A DNA stretch of 38,548 bases from a virus: positions 1-38,548 of the IMG/VR virus record IMGVR_UViG_3300010370_000088, one strand, 5' to 3'. Shown piece by piece: positions 36,306 to 38,548 of this stretch. Under the pieces are notes generated by a model. It made no database searches, had not been told where the DNA came from, and saw only the letters and a list, made by a program, of their open reading frames with translations. Numbering within the stretch: the first letter of the stretch is position 1; each line of letters begins with the position of its first letter. The translations under genes and the position numbers were made by a program.

Positions 36306-37125
36306 AGGCCATGTTATATTCGCTCAGAATTCAGATATAGATTATATTAGACAAGCATATGCACTAGCATTAAGTATTAAAAAATTTAATACAATAAATG
36401 AAGTTTGTTTAATAACAAATGACTCTGTTCCTATCGATTATATAAATGTTTTTGATCATATTGTTAAATTTCCCTGGGGGGACATGGCCGAAAAGTCCCA
36501 ATGGAAAGTTGAAAACAGATGGAAAATAATTCATGCTACTCCATTTAAAGAGAATCTAGTATACGATTCAGATATGCTATTGTTAGAAAGCAATGACTAC
36601 TTATGGCAATACTTGCAGTTTGAGGATGTGCAATTAACAAATAGAGTTTATAATTATAAAGGAGATAGGGTTCTTAAAACATTTAATCCTTATAGAAAAG
36701 TTTTCGATCAAAATAATCTTCCAGATGTGTATTGTGGGCTATTTTATTTTAAAAAGAACAAAAAAAGCTTTGAGTTTTTTCGATGGGTTGAGCTAATTAT
36801 GAAAGATTATGAACGAATTTACAAAAAGTTTACCCCAAACGCGACGCAAAAATTCTGTAGTATGGATGTATCAGCAGCTATTGCATCAGACATAATGGGG
36901 TTGTGTGGAAATCAAGTTTTATCTTTTACACATATGAAACCTGGAGTTCAAGGGTGGAATGTAAATAATCTCGAAAGTTGGCAAAATTATGTTTTAAGTT
37001 ATTTTAATTCCGAGTTAGAGTTGATGATAGGCAATTATCGACAGTCTGGACTATTCCATTACGTGGAAGATTCCTTTTTAACAAATACAGTAATTAAAAA
37101 ATTAGAGGAAGCAAATGAGATATAG
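36298..37125 (+). CDS. Probable GT-A glycosyltransferase (second of three)
   Basis: This 275-aa protein has the start MSKGHVIFAQNSDIDYIRQA and a first Rossmann part with EVCLITNDSVPIDYINVF. The D-x-D motif is in ENLVYDSDMLLLES (DSD at 90-92). Downstream, DVYCGLFYFKKNKKSFEFF and a CSMDVSAAIASDIMG segment resemble the sugar-binding and acceptor parts of GT8-like enzymes. The motif is clearer here than in the preceding gene. Overlaps are 8 nt upstream (ATGAGTAA) and 11 nt downstream. Possible targets are virion fibres, host surface glycans or modified DNA; no DNA-modification gene is in the window, so the last is only a possibility. Confidence 0.7.
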   Translation: MSKGHVIFAQNSDIDYIRQAYALALSIKKFNTINEVCLITNDSVPIDYINVFDHIVKFPWGDMAEKSQWKVENRWKIIHATPFKENLVYDSDMLLLESNDYLWQYLQFEDVQLTNRVYNYKGDRVLKTFNPYRKVFDQNNLPDVYCGLFYFKKNKKSFEFFRWVELIMKDYERIYKKFTPNATQKFCSMDVSAAIASDIMGLCGNQVLSFTHMKPGVQGWNVNNLESWQNYVLSYFNSELELMIGNYRQSGLFHYVEDSFLTNTVIKKLEEANEI

Positions 37126-37672
37126 GACAATTGAGCTTCCTCCTTTAATTTTATCTCCTAATAACTTTTATCTATATTATAATGATGAAGGAGATATTTT
37201 AGCATTAACTAATGAGAAATTAGATGATGGTAATTTTATTGAGGTGTCTGAGAAATTTGTTATTGATTTTGTAGAAAGTAAAAAAGAAATCAAAAATTTC
37301 AAAGTAAAAATATCGGATCGCGTGAGGCTTGAACAAAAGAAGGTGCTAGTTCGAAATTCGTATGATGTTTTGGTTGTTAATCCTATACATGACCCCTCTA
37401 GTGTTAAATTACTTATAACTGTTACAGGTACTTGTTTACATTTAAAACTAAACAACTTTGAAGACTCTTTCATTGTAAACGAGTCAAAAGTATTTGTATT
37501 TTATGTAGCTAGTTGTAAAAATTTAAATTTTTTAAAATTTACATTTAAGGCCACGCTCAGAGAGTTATTAGATGGTATAGAAATTGTATATAATTTTGAT
37601 ATGAGTAACGAGGTTATTGTTACTCTTAATGAATTTGAAAGTTACGGGCTTGTATATGACAAAAAAGATTAA
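37115..37672 (+). CDS. Protein of unknown function in the glycosyltransferase operon
   Basis: This 185-aa protein, with RYRTIELPPLILSPNNFYLY at the start, lies wholly inside the operon, overlapping the gene before by 11 nt and the gene after by 17 nt. It contains VEVSEKF-like and KVKISDRVRLEQKKVLV segments and LKLLITVTGTCLHL-type strands, so it seems beta-rich. The composition is high in K, E, N, F and V. No family recognised. Placement between glycosyltransferases suggests it works with them, for example as acceptor-binding or scaffold protein, but there is no direct evidence. Confidence 0.6.
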   Translation: MRYRTIELPPLILSPNNFYLYYNDEGDILALTNEKLDDGNFIEVSEKFVIDFVESKKEIKNFKVKISDRVRLEQKKVLVRNSYDVLVVNPIHDPSSVKLLITVTGTCLHLKLNNFEDSFIVNESKVFVFYVASCKNLNFLKFTFKATLRELLDGIEIVYNFDMSNEVIVTLNEFESYGLVYDKKD

Positions 37673-38548
37673 ACTTATTAATTATGATCTAATTTTCCTT
37701 AGTTATGATGAGCCTAATAAAGAACGTAATTATGCTGATTTAAAGAAAAAATTTCCTTGGGCTAAACGAGTAGATGGCGTGCATGGCAGCGATAGTGCTC
37801 ATAAGGCATGTGCAAGGCTGGCAGAAACTGAGCGTGTTACTATCATCGATGGCGATAACATTGTTAAACCTGAGCTCATGGATCAGGTTATAGAGCTGAA
37901 CGATCATGCAGATTTGACAACATGTGTGTTATCTTATCCTGCTTATAATATTATTAATGGACTAGTTTATGGAAATGGCAGTATAAAGAATTGGGATACA
38001 CAACTAATTCTTAATATGAAAACTCACGAAAATGCTGATACTGATAACGGAAGAACTCAAGTTGACTTTTGTTGGGAAATAAAATATCTGCAAATGAAAA
38101 ATTGGATGAGTTATGTGCATAATAATGCTAATGCACGGCAAGCATGGCGAGCAGGATTTCGAGAAGGTGTTAAAATGTGCTTATTAGAAGGCACTAAACC
38201 TGTTCTAGAAAAACCATTTGATCAGCAAGTTCATTGGAAAAACTATCATAGATTAGTGACATGGATGAATGTTGGCAGCGATGTTGAAAATGGTTTATGG
38301 GCAATATATGGCGCACGGTTAGGCTGTTATATGACAATGCTTACAGAGTGGGATTACCTGAATGTAAGAACTTTTAGTTATCTTAATGAGTTATTTGAAA
38401 AAGTAGCACCAACTAATGACGACGATTTGTTAAAAGAGATTAACAGGTTAGGCAAGGAGTTAAAAGAAGAGTTAAAGATTTTAGTAGGTCCTCAAGTGTT
38501 GGATCTAGATCAAAGTAAATTTTTTAAAGCTCTTTACACTAACCCGCC
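37656..38548 (+). CDS. Probable GT-A glycosyltransferase-like protein, truncated by the right edge
   Basis: From the ATG at 37656 the frame stays open for 297 codons to the window end. The start is MTKKIKLINYDLIFLSYDEP, then ERNYADLKKKFPWAKRV, GVHGSDSAHKACARLAET and RVTIIDGDNIVKPEL, with a D-x-D type DGD at 65-67. This N-terminal plan (a strand ending FLSYDEPN, an A-K-R-V-x-G-V strand, an A-H-K-A-x-A helix, a DGD motif) is one I recall from glycosyltransferase-like proteins of marine T4-like phages. Later parts with NWDTQLILNMKTHENAD and GLWAIYGARLGCYMT look like conserved active-site surroundings. The C-terminus lies beyond the window. It overlaps the preceding gene by 17 nt. Confidence 0.72.
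   Translation, partial: MTKKIKLINYDLIFLSYDEPNKERNYADLKKKFPWAKRVDGVHGSDSAHKACARLAETERVTIIDGDNIVKPELMDQVIELNDHADLTTCVLSYPAYNIINGLVYGNGSIKNWDTQLILNMKTHENADTDNGRTQVDFCWEIKYLQMKNWMSYVHNNANARQAWRAGFREGVKMCLLEGTKPVLEKPFDQQVHWKNYHRLVTWMNVGSDVENGLWAIYGARLGCYMTMLTEWDYLNVRTFSYLNELFEKVAPTNDDDLLKEINRLGKELKEELKILVGPQVLDLDQSKFFKALYTNP

Noticed and set aside
1-38548. tRNA genes, CRISPR arrays, insertion sequences, attachment sites
   Set aside because: No cloverleaf-like segments, regularly spaced repeats, transposase motifs or flanking inverted repeats were seen by eye; a covariance search could still find a divergent tRNA.

Overview
The window is a contiguous piece of a T4-like contractile-tailed phage (myovirus), from an AT-rich, densely packed genome. 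The virion genes look most like those of marine and freshwater T4-like phages (the cyanophage/pelagiphage type) rather than enterobacterial T4: gp5 lacks the lysozyme domain, gp6 is greatly enlarged, a giant multidomain protein follows gp6, and several fibre-like proteins share one N-terminal module. The host cannot be named from the sequence. The two best host-type promoters match the bacterial sigma70 consensus almost perfectly. I saw no tRNA, rRNA, CRISPR array, integrase or insertion sequence.

Layout. (1) Positions 1-4263, leftward: late sigma factor gp55, then recombination nuclease genes 47 and 46, a small basic protein, and a GIY-YIG (SegE-like) endonuclease cut by the left edge. A consensus sigma70 promoter precedes gp55 (TTGACA-N17-TATAAT) and another precedes gp47 (TTGACC-N17-TATAAT). 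(2) Positions 4308-27529, rightward: the baseplate module. It holds a tail-tube-cap-like protein, gp53, a large hub protein, the gp5 spike, gp25, gp6 (1161 aa) and a single 4422-codon gene. (3) Positions 27554-35088, rightward: a small virion protein, three fibre proteins sharing a N-terminal module but with three different C-termini, and a tandem pair of paralogous virion proteins. (4) Positions 35150 to the right edge, rightward: a tightly overlapping operon with three probable GT-A glycosyltransferases (the last one cut by the edge) and two proteins I do not recognise.

How it fits together. gp55 should redirect host RNA polymerase to short TATAAATA-like late promoters. A matching box, A/C-A/C-TAAATA, sits 16-22 nt upstream of the first gene of four rightward virion transcription units (4332, 10776, 27554, 31596), and another lies 58 nt before 35150. 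So the window plausibly contains both the late regulator and its targets. gp46/gp47 process DNA ends for recombination-dependent replication. The rightward genes build the hub, wedges and fibres of the tail. The glycosyltransferases may modify the fibres, the host surface or DNA; the sequence does not say which.

Largest open questions: the architecture of the 4422-aa protein (a cupredoxin-like domain lacking most copper ligands, a probable seven-bladed FG-GAP-like propeller, GSGY-type repeats and C-terminal beta repeats), the insertion inside the tail-collar domain, and the job of the fibre-linked glycosyltransferase operon.
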